From: Synechococcus sp. CS-1332
GTDB taxonomy: Bacteria; Cyanobacteriota; Cyanobacteriia; PCC-6307; Cyanobiaceae
Length of the DNA stretch: 64,000 nucleotides
Reading direction: 5' to 3'
NCBI RefSeq assembly: GCF_025127995.1
Contig: NZ_JAHLYP010000029.1
Location: forward strand, 1 to 64,000
This document shows, piece after piece, positions 36,717 to 45,875 of this stretch; the first letter of the stretch is position 1, and each line of letters opens with the position of its first letter. The notes under the pieces are model-generated. The model saw nothing but the letters and a program-made list of their open reading frames with translations, had not been told where the DNA came from and made no database searches. Position numbers and translations under genes: made by a program.

Positions 36717-37442
36717 ATCACGCCCCCCCCTGCCACGCCACTCGCCATCGCCCTGCTCTCCGGCGGGCTGGATTCGGCCACCGCCGCCGCCCTGGCGATC
36801 GAGGCGGGCCACCGGGTGATCGGTCTCTCCTTCGATTACGGCCAGCGCCACCGGCGTGAGCTGGCCGCCGCCGCCACGGTGGCCGCCGCCCTGGCACTGG
36901 AGGAGCACCATGTGATCGCCGTGAACCTGGCGGCCTGGGGCGGCTCGGCCCTCACCGATCCGGCCATCCCCGTGCCTGATTCCGGGGTGCGCGAGGGGGT
37001 GATCCCCACCACTTACGTGCCCGGACGCAACACGGTGTTCATCGCCCTTGGGCTGAGCCTGGCCGAAGCCCGCGGCGCCGGCAGCCTGGTGCTCGGGGTC
37101 AACGCGGTGGATTATTCCGGCTATCCCGATTGCCGACCCGACTACCTGGCCGCCTTCCAGAGCCTGGCCGACCTGGCCAGCAAGGCGGGGCGCCAGGGCC
37201 AGGGGGCCCGCCTCTGGGCGCCGCTGGTGGCCTGGGACAAGACCACCATCGTGCGTGAAGCCCTGCGGCTGGGGGTGCCGATCGCGGCCACCTGGAGCTG
37301 CTACAGCGGCGAGGATCTCCCCTGCGGCCGCTGCGACAGCTGCCGCATCCGTGATGCCGCCCTGGTCGCTGCCGGCCGGGCCGACCTGGCCAGCGCCGCC
37401 ATCCGCGCCGGTGCCGCCATCAGCGCCGGAGCCGACCGTTGA
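36717..37442 (+). CDS. queC: 7-cyano-7-deazaguanine synthase (start codon abnormal)
   Basis: An ATP-dependent enzyme converting 7-carboxy-7-deazaguanine to preQ0. Essential motifs are the PP-loop [64 protein letters not shown] and the zinc-binding [21 protein letters not shown]. No ATG, GTG or TTG lies in frame between the upstream stop at 36582 and 36816, and 36816 is past the ATP loop. The best match to family N-termini begins at ATC 36717 (then [16 protein letters not shown]). Either a rare start codon or an indel/substitution in this C-rich stretch (eight C at 36723-36730) explains it. It overlaps pabB by 4 bases. Confidence 0.85.
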   Translation: MTPPPATPLAIALLSGGLDSATAAALAIEAGHRVIGLSFDYGQRHRRELAAAATVAAALALEEHHVIAVNLAAWGGSALTDPAIPVPDSGVREGVIPTTYVPGRNTVFIALGLSLAEARGAGSLVLGVNAVDYSGYPDCRPDYLAAFQSLADLASKAGRQGQGARLWAPLVAWDKTTIVREALRLGVPIAATWSCYSGEDLPCGRCDSCRIRDAALVAAGRADLASAAIRAGAAISAGADR

Positions 37443-38767
37443 AGAGCGAGCCGCTCCCCTGGCTGGAGCCCAGGGCCCTGGCCCGGGTCCTGGCGGCGCG
37501 TTTCGGCCAGGACGGGCTGGTGCTGCTCGACGGCGACGGCAGCACCCTCGGCCGCCGTGGCGTCCTCGGGGTGGATCCGGTGGCCACGGTGGACTGCCGG
37601 GGTCTGCCGGGGACCCCAGGCGCCGGCGATCCCTTCGCTGTCCTGGCGGACCTGGTGCGCCAGGGGGGGCCGTGGCTGGGCTGGCTCGGTTATGAGGCCG
37701 GGGCCTGGGTGGAGCCCGCCGATCACTGGCAGGTCTCCGACTTGGCCAGCCTGTGGGCGGTCCGCCACGACCCCCTGATCCACTTCGATCGGGGCGAGCA
37801 ACGGCTCTGGCTCGAGGGCGACGACCTCGGCCGGTTGGCGGCCATGGTCCAGCTGCTGCAGGATCCAGCCACGGTGACGGACGTGGCCGCTGAGGTGGCC
37901 GCGACTGGGGAGCGCCCGGCCGATGGGGCTGGCATCGCGCGGGGCGACTGGCACTGGCACACCTCCCCGGAGGACTACGCCGGGCAGGTGCGGATCCTGC
38001 GCGAGTGGATCGCCGCCGGTGATCTGTTTCAGGCCAACCTCACCGCCTGCTGCGAGAGCGTGCGGCCGCAGCGGCCCGATCCGCTGACGCTCTATCGCCG
38101 CCTGGTTCAGCACGGGCCGGCCCCGTTCGCGGGCCTGGCGATCGCCGGTGAGGAGGCGGTGATCTCGGCCTCCCCCGAGCGCTTCCTGCGCCTGCACCCC
38201 GATGGGCGGGTGGAGACGCGGCCGATCAAGGGCACCCGGCCGCGTCACGGCGACCCCGATGCCGATGCCGCCAGCGCCGCCGCCCTGATCTGCGATCCCA
38301 AGGACCGGGCCGAGAACGTGATGATCGTCGACCTGCTGCGCAACGACCTGGGCCGGGTCTGCGTGCCGGGCTCGGTGCATGTCCCGCAGCTGCTGGGGCT
38401 GGAGAGCTACGCCCATGTGCACCACCTCACGTCGGTGGTGATGGGCCAGCTCGCCGACGGCTGCGGCCTGGTGGACCTGCTGCGGGCCTGCTGGCCGGGG
38501 GGCTCGATCACGGGTGCGCCCAAGGTGCGCGCCTGCCGGCGCCTCAACCAGCTGGAGCCGGTGCCGCGGGGGCCCTACTGCGGCTCCCTGTTCCACCTCG
38601 GGGCCGACGGCGGTTTCGACAGCAGCATCCTCATTCGCACCCTGCTGCAGAAGGGCCGCCGCCTGCGGCTGCACGCCGGTGGCGGCATCGTCGCTGACTC
38701 CGACCCGGTGGGGGAGGCCCGGGAGATGGGCTGGAAAATCGAACCCCTGTTGGAGGCCCTGGCATGA
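37439..38767 (+). CDS. pabB: aminodeoxychorismate synthase component I / anthranilate synthase I family
   Basis: A 442-residue chorismate-utilising enzyme. [55 protein letters not shown] and [23 protein letters not shown] are the conserved C-terminal blocks. It is directly followed by a class IV aminotransferase (pabC), so folate p-aminobenzoate synthesis is preferred over tryptophan. The start is TTG at 37439 inside the queC stop; no ATG lies nearby. The glutaminase partner pabA is not adjacent. The stop overlaps pabC (ATGA). Confidence 0.9.
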   Translation: MKSEPLPWLEPRALARVLAARFGQDGLVLLDGDGSTLGRRGVLGVDPVATVDCRGLPGTPGAGDPFAVLADLVRQGGPWLGWLGYEAGAWVEPADHWQVSDLASLWAVRHDPLIHFDRGEQRLWLEGDDLGRLAAMVQLLQDPATVTDVAAEVAATGERPADGAGIARGDWHWHTSPEDYAGQVRILREWIAAGDLFQANLTACCESVRPQRPDPLTLYRRLVQHGPAPFAGLAIAGEEAVISASPERFLRLHPDGRVETRPIKGTRPRHGDPDADAASAAALICDPKDRAENVMIVDLLRNDLGRVCVPGSVHVPQLLGLESYAHVHHLTSVVMGQLADGCGLVDLLRACWPGGSITGAPKVRACRRLNQLEPVPRGPYCGSLFHLGADGGFDSSILIRTLLQKGRRLRLHAGGGIVADSDPVGEAREMGWKIEPLLEALA

Positions 38768-39636
38768 GCGGCGGCGGCGCTACCGCCCCGGGGCCCAAAG
38801 CGATCGCCTGGATCGACACGCCAGCGCCGCAAGGAACCTGGGGCGACCCGGACCAGCTCAGCCTGCCCCTGAACGACCGGGGCCTGCTGCTGGCCGATGG
38901 CTTGTTCGAGACGGTGCTGGTTCAGGCGGGGCGCCCCCGGCTGCTGGAGGAGCACCTGGCGCGCTGGCAGGCCTCGGCCGCCAGCCTCGGCATGGCCCCA
39001 CCCCCCGGCGCCGATCGGGTGCTGCCGCTGCTAACGGACGCCGTGGCGCTCAGCGGCCTCAGCGGCGATGGCGCCCTGCGGCTCAACTGGAGCCGGGGCA
39101 GTGGCAGCGGGCGGGGCCTTGGCCTGCCGGGGCCGGGCGAACCCCAGGGGCGACCGCGCTTCTGGTTGCAACTGAGCCCCTGGACGCGCCCCTGCACGCC
39201 GGTGGCGGTGATCGTCAGCGGCCTGGAGCGCCGCAACCCCGACAGCCTGGTCAGCCGCTGCAAGACCTTCGCCTACGCCGGCGCCATCCAGGCCCTGCGG
39301 GAGGCCCGGGCCGCCGGAGCCGATGACGCCCTGCTGCTGGGAGGCGGCAGCGACCTCTGCTGTGGCACCAGCGCCAACCTGCTCGTGCGGCTCAAGGGCG
39401 AGTGGCTCACACCCCCCCTGGCCAGCGGTTGCCTGCCGGGGGTGATGCGGGGCCGTGGGCTGGCCCTGGGGCTGGTGCGGGAGGGCGGCCTCGGCGTCGC
39501 CGACCTGCTCGCCAGCGAGGGGGCCCTGCTGATCAACAGCCTGGGCCACCGGCCGATCCGCCGCTGCGAGGGCCGTGATCTGCCCCTGCCTAGCGGAGCC
39601 GAGGGCCTGTGGGAGCGGCTGCTGGCGTCGTCATAG
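38764..39636 (+). CDS. pabC: aminodeoxychorismate lyase (class IV aminotransferase family)
   Basis: A 290-residue PLP enzyme of fold type IV. SLPLNDRGLLLADGLFETVLV is the start of the domain, LVSRCKTFAYAGAIQALREA holds the PLP-binding Lys, and GTSANLLVRLKGEWLTPPLASGCLPGVMRG is the family C-terminal signature. It releases pyruvate from 4-amino-4-deoxychorismate to give p-aminobenzoate. The overlap with pabB supports this rather than a branched-chain or D-amino acid aminotransferase. Confidence 0.88.
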   Translation: MSGGGATAPGPKAIAWIDTPAPQGTWGDPDQLSLPLNDRGLLLADGLFETVLVQAGRPRLLEEHLARWQASAASLGMAPPPGADRVLPLLTDAVALSGLSGDGALRLNWSRGSGSGRGLGLPGPGEPQGRPRFWLQLSPWTRPCTPVAVIVSGLERRNPDSLVSRCKTFAYAGAIQALREARAAGADDALLLGGGSDLCCGTSANLLVRLKGEWLTPPLASGCLPGVMRGRGLALGLVREGGLGVADLLASEGALLINSLGHRPIRRCEGRDLPLPSGAEGLWERLLASS

Positions 39637-39685
39637 GTTGACCCAGAGCCGATCGATCACCTTGTCCGACGCTGTGGGGGGCCTG

Positions 39686-40159
39686 GTGTCCAGGAAGCAC
39701 TTGGCAGGACTGCTGGCCTGTCTGGGCGTCGCCTTGGGCGGTTGCGGTGCCACCTCCAAGGAGGTGGCCGTCCAGAACGCCAAGCCGGGCGACCTGCTGG
39801 TGGAGGCCGACGGCAGCCGGGTGGAACTCGTCAGAGCTTTCACTCCAGGTATCGCCAATGGGCTGCACAAGGGTGTCGTGAAGATCACCTCAGATGCCCA
39901 AGATGCCAAGAAGCAGATGTATGAAGTCACGGCGATCTGCAGCGTCAAGGGAGAGCCGGGCTGGCAAGCCTATGACAATATCTATGGAGATCCGATCAGC
40001 GATCTCAATGCCAAGAGAACATTCCCAGTCAAGGGCCGCTGGCAGTTCTTGTTCCATTATGACGGCCGGACAGAAAAGACCGGAAGCCTTGAGTCCAGTG
40101 CCTGGGTCTCACGACTGAAGGACAATCTGTGCCGGAAGGGCGATTTCGACGACACCTGA
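39686..40159 (+). CDS. lipoprotein of unknown function
   Basis: About 157 residues from the GTG at 39686 (TTG 39662 and GTG 39674 are also in frame). The N-terminus SRKHLAGLLACLGVALGGCGA is a lipoprotein signal with lipobox LGGC. The mature part has no family I know: it contains GDLLVEADGSRVELVRAF, KGVVKITSDAQDAKK, YEVTAICSVKGEPGWQAYD and WQFLFHYDGRTEKTGS, suggesting a beta-rich fold with two further Cys. From about 39900 on the GC falls to near 50%, unlike pabC just upstream. Confidence 0.68.
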   Translation: MSRKHLAGLLACLGVALGGCGATSKEVAVQNAKPGDLLVEADGSRVELVRAFTPGIANGLHKGVVKITSDAQDAKKQMYEVTAICSVKGEPGWQAYDNIYGDPISDLNAKRTFPVKGRWQFLFHYDGRTEKTGSLESSAWVSRLKDNLCRKGDFDDT

Positions 40160-40325
40160 TTCCCCTGTTAGCCCAAGCGCAGGGTGGTTTGACGTTGTCT
40201 TGATAATGATTCCTGTTCCGGTCTGATGGGGCTGGCGCCAGGCCGCCAGCATCCTGTAGCAACAGACACTTTCGAGCCGCAGGTCATCCTTTTGGATGGT
40301 TGGGAAATTGCGCCTCGGTGCCTCG

Positions 40326-41531
40326 ATGCCCAAAACACTCTTTTCCGTCGATCTCACCAAGCCGATGGATCAGCAGGACATGCCCGGTCACAACCGATGG
40401 CATCCCGAAATTCCGGCCGTGGCCTCGGTGAATCCTGGTGATGTGTTCCGGATCGAATGCAAGGACTGGACCGATGGCCAGATCAAAAACAACGACGACC
40501 CCAAGGACATCGAAGACGTCAATCTGGAGGTCGTTCACGTCCTGAGTGGGCCGATCTGGGTCAACGGGGCCCAGCCCGGTGACATCCTGGTGGTCGACAT
40601 TCTTGATGTCGGCGCCCTGCAGGGGGATGAGTGGGGTTTCACCGGCATCTTCGCCAAGGAAAACGGTGGTGGCTTCCTCACCGATCACTACCCCAAGGCC
40701 GCCAAGGCCATCTGGGATCTGGAAGGCATCTACACCTCCTCCCGCCACATTCCCGGCGTGCGCTTCGCTGGCATCACCCACCCGGGCCTGATCGGTTGTG
40801 CCCCTTCCCAGGAACTGCTGAATGAGTGGAACCGTCGCGAGACGGAACTGGTGAACACCGCCCCTGATCGCCGCACCTATGGCGCTGGCCTTTCCGGCAG
40901 CGAGCCGGTGCTGGCGGCTCTGCCCAATCCCAACAGCGCCATCCTCGGCACCCTGCCTTCGAGTGAGTTCGAGCGTGTGGCCAACGAAGCCGCCCGCACC
41001 GTGCCGCCCCGGGAACACGGCGGCAACTGCGATATCAAGAACCTCACCAAGGGCACGCGGATCTACTTCCCCGTCTACGTCGAAGGCGCCAAGCTCTCGA
41101 TGGGTGATATCCACTTTTCCCAGGGAGATGGAGAGATCTCCTTCTGTGGGGCCATCGAGATGTCCGGTTATCTCGATCTCCACGTGGAGATTATCAAGGG
41201 CGGCATGGCGAAGTATGGGATGGTTAATCCCATGTTCAAGACCAGCCCGGTGGAACCCCATTACAGCGACTATCTGGTCTTTGAAGGCATCTCCGTTGAT
41301 GAATTCGAGGGTAAGCAGTACTACATGGACGTGCACATCGCCTACCGGCGTGCCTGCCTCAATGCCATTGAGTACCTGAAGAAGTTTGGCTACACCGGCG
41401 AGCAGGCTTACCTGTTGCTGAGTTGTGCGCCGGTGGAAGGCAGGATCAGCGGCATCGTTGACATCCCCAACGCCTGCTGCACCCTGGCCATTCCCACCTC
41501 GATCTTCGATCAGGACATCCTCCCCTGCTGA
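40326..41531 (+). CDS. fmdA: formamidase / acetamidase family amidohydrolase
   Basis: A 401-residue FmdA/AmdA-family enzyme releasing ammonium and formate from formamide. Motifs include GHNRWHPEIPAVASVNPGD, GPIWVNGAQPGDILVVDILDV, PGVRFAGITHPGLIGCAPS, REHGGNCDIKNLTKGTRIYFPV, LSMGDIHFSQGDGEISFCGAIE, and a Cys-rich end VEGRISGIVDIPNACCTLAIP. The length equals the family (about 400). It lies beside the urea transporter and urease genes and is followed by a clear terminator. The substrate could include other short amides. Confidence 0.92.
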   Translation: MPKTLFSVDLTKPMDQQDMPGHNRWHPEIPAVASVNPGDVFRIECKDWTDGQIKNNDDPKDIEDVNLEVVHVLSGPIWVNGAQPGDILVVDILDVGALQGDEWGFTGIFAKENGGGFLTDHYPKAAKAIWDLEGIYTSSRHIPGVRFAGITHPGLIGCAPSQELLNEWNRRETELVNTAPDRRTYGAGLSGSEPVLAALPNPNSAILGTLPSSEFERVANEAARTVPPREHGGNCDIKNLTKGTRIYFPVYVEGAKLSMGDIHFSQGDGEISFCGAIEMSGYLDLHVEIIKGGMAKYGMVNPMFKTSPVEPHYSDYLVFEGISVDEFEGKQYYMDVHIAYRRACLNAIEYLKKFGYTGEQAYLLLSCAPVEGRISGIVDIPNACCTLAIPTSIFDQDILPC

Positions 41532-41548
41532 TCAGCCAAGGGAAATGG

Positions 41549-41578
41549 GGGGCCTGAGCATCAGGCCCCTTTTCTTTT
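41549..41578 (+). terminator. rho-independent terminator after fmdA
   Basis: A perfect 9-bp GC-rich stem (GGGGCCTGA / TCAGGCCCC) with a 3-base GCA loop is followed by TTTTCTTTT. It lies 18 bases after the fmdA stop and should end the fmdA transcript, so fmdB at 41618 probably has its own promoter or depends on read-through. Confidence 0.88.
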
Positions 41579-41617
41579 CGCCATGCATTCTCCCTCGCTT
41601 CTCCCCACTTTATTGCG

Positions 41618-41890
41618 ATGCCCGTCTACGAATACAGCTGCACCAATGGCTGCGAAAACTATGAAGTCTGGCGCAGCATCGATGAGCGCCAGAAGCAGAC
41701 CAACTGCCCGACCTGTACAGCGGAAGGCCTTCGCGTCTTCACCCCTGTCATGTCGCTCAGCGGTCCCCTCAGGCTGAAGCAGGAGCAGTCCGAACCGCGC
41801 CTGGTGCGCAAGGAAACCAAGGAAGTGGTCGGAAAACAGCGGCTCAAGGAGAGTGGCACCCGTCCCTGGATGCTTAACCGCGGCTGCTGA
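41618..41890 (+). CDS. fmdB: FmdB-family zinc-ribbon protein
   Basis: A 90-residue protein. The start MPVYEYSCTNGCENYEVWR and then CPTCTAEG give the two CxxC-like pairs of the FmdB/CxxC_CxxC_SSSS zinc ribbon. The rest is a charged tail ending in NRGC. FmdB was named as a putative regulator of formamidase; the exact role is unproven. Adjacency to fmdA is the classical arrangement, but a strong terminator separates the two here. Confidence 0.88.
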   Translation: MPVYEYSCTNGCENYEVWRSIDERQKQTNCPTCTAEGLRVFTPVMSLSGPLRLKQEQSEPRLVRKETKEVVGKQRLKESGTRPWMLNRGC

Positions 41891-41924
41891 GATTCTCCTC
41901 TCCGCAAGCGAGGACGGCAGACAC

Positions 41925-41966
41925 AAAAAACCCAGTCCGCACGGCCCGAAGAGGATGCGGACTGGG
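41925..41966 (-). terminator. rho-independent terminator of the urt operon
   Basis: Read on the minus strand, an 11-bp stem CCCAGTCCGCA / TGCGGACTGGG encloses a loop of about 14 bases and is followed directly by TTTTTT. It starts 13 bases after the urtE stop and closes the minus-strand urtABCDE transcript. The plus side lacks a T-run, so it is directional. Confidence 0.9.
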
Positions 41967-41979
41967 AGATCAAAGGGCT

Positions 41980-42705
41980 TCAGACCGTGAGGAATTCCTT
42001 GATCACGTCATCGGAGAGCTGGTCGGTCTGGCCACTGGAAACAATGCCGCCACGCTGCATGGCGTAATAGAAGTCCGACTGGCGGACGAAGTGCAGGTGC
42101 TGCTCCACCAGCAACACGCTGATGCCGGTTTCCTTCATGATCCGCTGCACGGCATGCTCGATGTCGAGGATGATGGAGGGTTGAATTCCTTCCGTAGGTT
42201 CATCCAGGAGCAGCAGCTTGGGCTTACCCAGCAGGGCGCGGGCGATGGCGAGCTGTTGTTGCTGGCCGCCGCTGAGGTCGCCCCCTTTGCGCTTGAGGAA
42301 CTTCTCGAGGATCGGGAACAGATCGAAGATCAGTGGATCGATGTGGCGGTTCTTTTCGAGACCCCCGGGCAGGGCTTCCATGCCGAGCAGCAGATTCTCC
42401 TTGACCGACACCTGTGGAATGATGTCCCTGCCTTGGGAGACGTAGCCGATGCCCGAGCGGGCCCGCTTGTAGGGCGGTTGAGTGGTGAGCTGGCCGTCCT
42501 GATAGTTGATCGTCCCGGATCGCTGCTGCAGCAGGCCGATGATGGTCTTGAGGAAGGTGGTCTTGCCGACGCCATTGCGGCCGATCAGGCAGACCATCTT
42601 GCCTTCGTGGATGGTCAGGTCAACGTTGCGGAGAATGTGGCTTTCTCCGTAATACACATTGAGGTCGGAGACCTGGAGCAGGGGTTGGGCGCTGGTGGGG
42701 GACAT
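41980..42705 (-). CDS. urtE: urea ABC transporter ATP-binding protein UrtE
   Basis: A 241-residue ATPase of the branched-chain/urea (LivF-like) class. Walker A is CLIGRNGVGKTTFLKTI, the signature is GGDLSGGQQQQLAIARAL, Walker B is KLLLLDEPTEGIQPSI with the D-loop, and the switch His follows in LLVEQHLHF. It is the last gene of urtABCDE, with 29 bases between it and urtD. It powers urea uptake at the inner face of the plasma membrane with UrtD. Confidence 0.95.
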   Translation of the reverse strand: MSPTSAQPLLQVSDLNVYYGESHILRNVDLTIHEGKMVCLIGRNGVGKTTFLKTIIGLLQQRSGTINYQDGQLTTQPPYKRARSGIGYVSQGRDIIPQVSVKENLLLGMEALPGGLEKNRHIDPLIFDLFPILEKFLKRKGGDLSGGQQQQLAIARALLGKPKLLLLDEPTEGIQPSIILDIEHAVQRIMKETGISVLLVEQHLHFVRQSDFYYAMQRGGIVSSGQTDQLSDDVIKEFLTV

Positions 42706-42734
42706 GGGGTCTTTGGGTGATGGTCGGGATGCAA

Positions 42735-43487
42735 TTACTGTTCGGGCGGCCCCAGGTAGACCTCGATCACCCGCGGGTCGGACTTGACCTTGTCCAGCGG
42801 TCCCTCGGTGAGCACCTGTCCCTGGTGCAGAACAGTGACGTCAAAACCGAGGTCGCGGATGAACTCCATGTCGTGCTCGATCACCACAACGGTGTGGTCG
42901 CCGGCAAGGGACTTGATCAATTCGGCCGTGCGCAGGGTTTCCTCATCGGTGAGGCCAGCGACGGGCTCATCCAGCAGCAGAACTTCGGGGGCCTGGGCCA
43001 CCAGGGACGCAATCGCCAGCCACTGCTTCTGACCGTGGGAGAGGGAGCCGGCTTTGACGGTCGCAAACGGCGTCAGGCCGACATAGTTCATGATCCGATG
43101 CACCTCATCCTTCGAGGATTGGGGCAGGCCCGAGCCCAGCAGGCTGAAGGCGTTCTTCTCGGGCGAGGCGGAGAGCTCCAGGTTCCTCAGCACCGTGAGA
43201 TTCTCGAACACCCGTGGTGTCTGAAACTTGCGGCCGATGCCATCGCGCGAGATCTGCTGCTCTGAGACGCCAAGCAGGGACTTGCCCTTGAAGGTCACCG
43301 TCCCCTTCGTGGGCCGCACCTTGCCTGTGATCACATCCAGAAAGGTGGTTTTGCCAGCACCGTTGGGTCCGATGATGGACTTCAGCTCACCCTTGTAGAG
43401 CTTCAGGCTGAGGTCCGTGAGGGCATAAAAGCCATCGAAACTCACGCTGACGTCATTGAGCTCGAGTAGAGGTTCTGACATGGACAT
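42735..43487 (-). CDS. urtD: urea ABC transporter ATP-binding protein UrtD
   Basis: A 250-residue ATPase of the LivG-like class. Walker A is SIIGPNGAGKTTFLDVITG, and the family-specific GIGRKFQTPRVFENLTVLRNLELS marks UrtD. The signature is AGSLSHGQKQWLAIASLV and Walker B is VLLLDEPVAGLTDEET. It lies between urtC and urtE in the standard order and forms the second ATPase of the urea permease. Confidence 0.95.
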   Translation of the reverse strand: MSMSEPLLELNDVSVSFDGFYALTDLSLKLYKGELKSIIGPNGAGKTTFLDVITGKVRPTKGTVTFKGKSLLGVSEQQISRDGIGRKFQTPRVFENLTVLRNLELSASPEKNAFSLLGSGLPQSSKDEVHRIMNYVGLTPFATVKAGSLSHGQKQWLAIASLVAQAPEVLLLDEPVAGLTDEETLRTAELIKSLAGDHTVVVIEHDMEFIRDLGFDVTVLHQGQVLTEGPLDKVKSDPRVIEVYLGPPEQ

Positions 43488-43550
43488 CGGAAGGGTGCGA
43501 AATCGAAAAAGCAGTCACAGCAGATAAGCCAGGATGGGTCCCTTGGAGGA

Positions 43551-44657
43551 CTAATCCACCGGAATGGCCTCCTTGTCCAGCTGCGGGTAGGTCTTGGCCT
43601 TCTTGGCGATGCCGAAGGCGGCCAGAAAGGTGCGAAATCCACCTTTGGTGATCCAGCCGTAGATGCCGTCGGGCATCAGGACCACAACGAAGATGAACAG
43701 GGCCCCCTGCACGAACAGCCAGGCCTCAGGCAGCGCTTCGCTCACCAGGCTGCGTAGGTAGTTCACCACGGTGGCTCCGATGATCGGACCGACCAAGGTG
43801 CCCCGACCGCCCACGGCCACCCAGATCACCATTTCGATTGAAAAGGAGATCGACATGTATTGGGGCGACACGATCCCGGACTGGATCGTGTAAAGGGCAC
43901 CGGAGATGCCGCAGAGGGCTCCAGCCACCAGAAAGACGATGGTCTTGAAGGGAACGGGGTTGAAACCGGCGAATCGCAGGCGGCTTTCGTCGTCGCGGAT
44001 GGCGATCAGGGCATCACCGAAGCGACCGCTGGTGAAGTACCGACAGACGAGAAAGGCCAGGGGCAGCAGCAGAACAGTCAGGCGGTAAAACCACACCTGC
44101 ATGTCGGGGGAACCCACCAATTGGCCGAACAGTTCGGTGGTGCTGGTCTTGAGGCCGTTCGTGCCGTCGAACAGCTTCTGCTGGCCGTTGAAGAAGTGGA
44201 AAAAGACCATCAGAGCGGCCTGGGTGATGATCGAGAAATACACCCCCTTGATGCGGTTTCTGAAGATCAGCCAACCCACCAGACCAGCCACCGCCGCAGG
44301 AATGACCCAAATGGCAATCAGCGTGAACACCGGTGACCAGAAGGGTTGCCAGAAAAAGGGGAGCTGGTCGACTCCGTAGTTCTCGAAGAACTTGGGAATT
44401 CCATTGCCACCCGCCAGGCTCTTGGTGTTGAGCATCAGGTTCATGGCTACCGCATAGCCCCCCAATGCAAAGAAGATTCCCTGCCCCAGGCTCAACAGAC
44501 CGGTGAATCCCCAGATCAGGTCAATCGCCAAAGCCGTGATCGACAGCGCGAAATAGCGGCCGAACAGGTTGAGGCGGAAGTCGTCGAGCGCCGCAGGGAG
44601 AATGAACAGGGCGATCGCCAGCAGAATCCAGGGGACGAGTCGTTGGAAAATTTTCAC
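43551..44657 (-). CDS. urtC: urea ABC transporter permease UrtC
   Basis: A 368-residue membrane protein with about 9-10 spans. DLIWGFTGLLSLGQGIFFALGGYA is the LivM/UrtC opening, FLVAGALCGISGALYTIQSGIVSP and WVAVGGRGTLVGPIIGATVVNYLRS are its later conserved blocks, and QGALFIFVVVLMPDGIYGW closes it. It pairs with UrtB to form the urea channel. GC here is clearly lower than in the flanking chromosome. Confidence 0.95.
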   Translation of the reverse strand: MKIFQRLVPWILLAIALFILPAALDDFRLNLFGRYFALSITALAIDLIWGFTGLLSLGQGIFFALGGYAVAMNLMLNTKSLAGGNGIPKFFENYGVDQLPFFWQPFWSPVFTLIAIWVIPAAVAGLVGWLIFRNRIKGVYFSIITQAALMVFFHFFNGQQKLFDGTNGLKTSTTELFGQLVGSPDMQVWFYRLTVLLLPLAFLVCRYFTSGRFGDALIAIRDDESRLRFAGFNPVPFKTIVFLVAGALCGISGALYTIQSGIVSPQYMSISFSIEMVIWVAVGGRGTLVGPIIGATVVNYLRSLVSEALPEAWLFVQGALFIFVVVLMPDGIYGWITKGGFRTFLAAFGIAKKAKTYPQLDKEAIPVD

Positions 44658-44717
44658 AGGTAGGGCCTCCTGGTGGGGAGATGGAACGGGAATCTGCAGA
44701 AGGTTGAGATGATCGGG

Positions 44718-45875
44718 TCAGGCATCGACCGAGCGACCCTTCTGGGGGAACATGCCGTTGGGGCGGAACTGGAGGAAGACGATGATGAAGATGAACACCA
44801 ACACCAGGGACATGCTGGTGGTGGCGAAGAACTCGATCACCCCTTTGGCTGCCAATGGCATGTCCGGGAAAATGGTCAGCAAGGTGCCCGAACCGATCAC
44901 CGACTGGATGATGCCCAGCAGCAACGAGGCCAGCACGGTGCCCAACAGATTGCCCACACCGCCAAGGACAATCACCATGAAGCAGGAGACGATATAGGCG
45001 GCACCGAGGTTCGGACCCACAGACCCCAGCAGGGTGATGGCACAACCGGCCACACCAGCCAGGCCGGATCCGATGCCGAAGGTGATGCTGTCAACGCGAT
45101 CGGTGGGAATGCCGAGGCAGTTACTCATCTGGCGGTTCTGGGTCACGGCACGGATGCGCAGACCCCAGACACTCTTATTGAGGAACCAGAAGGTGGCGAG
45201 CAATAGCAGCGCCGACAGCAAGATGATGAAAATGCGCAGGCCCGGCAACTCGATCGTGCCGATCATCCCCCAACTTCCCTGGAGCCACTTGGGCGCCGTC
45301 ACGTCAATATTTCGGGGACCGAACCAGGCCTTCGACAGCGGGCGGGCCTGATCGAACAGGTTGACGGCCACTAGGCCAATGCCGATAGCGACCGCCCACC
45401 CGAGTCCATTGAGATAGGTGAAGAAAGGCTTCTCGGAAAACTTGGCACCGAGTAGTTTGGATAGAAGAAATCCAACCACGACACCCACAATGATGCCGAG
45501 CATCATCGCGGTAGAAACACTGCGAATCAGCTGGATAAGAATCAGGCTGACCCCCCAGGTGGCCAGCAGCGTTTCAAGTGGCCGCCCGTAGAGCTTCCGG
45601 ATCAAGGTTCTCTCCAGCAGCACTCCGATGAGCCCTGTCACGATGAAGGCGAGAACCAGCGAGACCGGAAAGTATAATTCAAAGATCACACCACCCATCG
45701 GCTTGAAGGCCGATTGCACCACGTAGGTGACATAGGCACCAAGCATCATGAACTCGCCGTGGGCGAGATTGATGACACCCATCAATCCGAAGACGATGGC
45801 CAGGCCCGTGGCTGCCAGCAGCAGCACTGACCCGATGCTGAGACCATCAAGGATCTGAGAAAAGAATAGTTCCAA
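44718..45875 (-). CDS. urtB: urea ABC transporter permease UrtB
   Basis: A 385-residue LivH-like permease. QILDGLSIGSVLLLAATGLAIV, FGLMGVINLAHGEFMMLGAYV and LLERTLIRKLYGRPLETLLATWG are the family opening. VTQNRQMSNCLGIPTDRVDS and VGNLLGTVLASLLLGIIQS follow. It is longer than LivH, as expected for UrtB. A 139-base gap with two strong hairpins separates it from urtA. Confidence 0.95.
   Translation of the reverse strand: MELFFSQILDGLSIGSVLLLAATGLAIVFGLMGVINLAHGEFMMLGAYVTYVVQSAFKPMGGVIFELYFPVSLVLAFIVTGLIGVLLERTLIRKLYGRPLETLLATWGVSLILIQLIRSVSTAMMLGIIVGVVVGFLLSKLLGAKFSEKPFFTYLNGLGWAVAIGIGLVAVNLFDQARPLSKAWFGPRNIDVTAPKWLQGSWGMIGTIELPGLRIFIILLSALLLLATFWFLNKSVWGLRIRAVTQNRQMSNCLGIPTDRVDSITFGIGSGLAGVAGCAITLLGSVGPNLGAAYIVSCFMVIVLGGVGNLLGTVLASLLLGIIQSVIGSGTLLTIFPDMPLAAKGVIEFFATTSMSLVLVFIFIIVFLQFRPNGMFPQKGRSVDA

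Noticed and set aside
36816-37442. queC starting at the GTG at 36816
   Set aside because: This start would remove the SGGLDS ATP-binding loop, which is encoded in frame just upstream and essential to the family.
40256-40269. NtcA-like match GTAGCAACAGACAC upstream of fmdA
   Set aside because: GTA-N8-CAC is two bases off the second half-site and no -10 is placed properly; expected by chance at this frequency.
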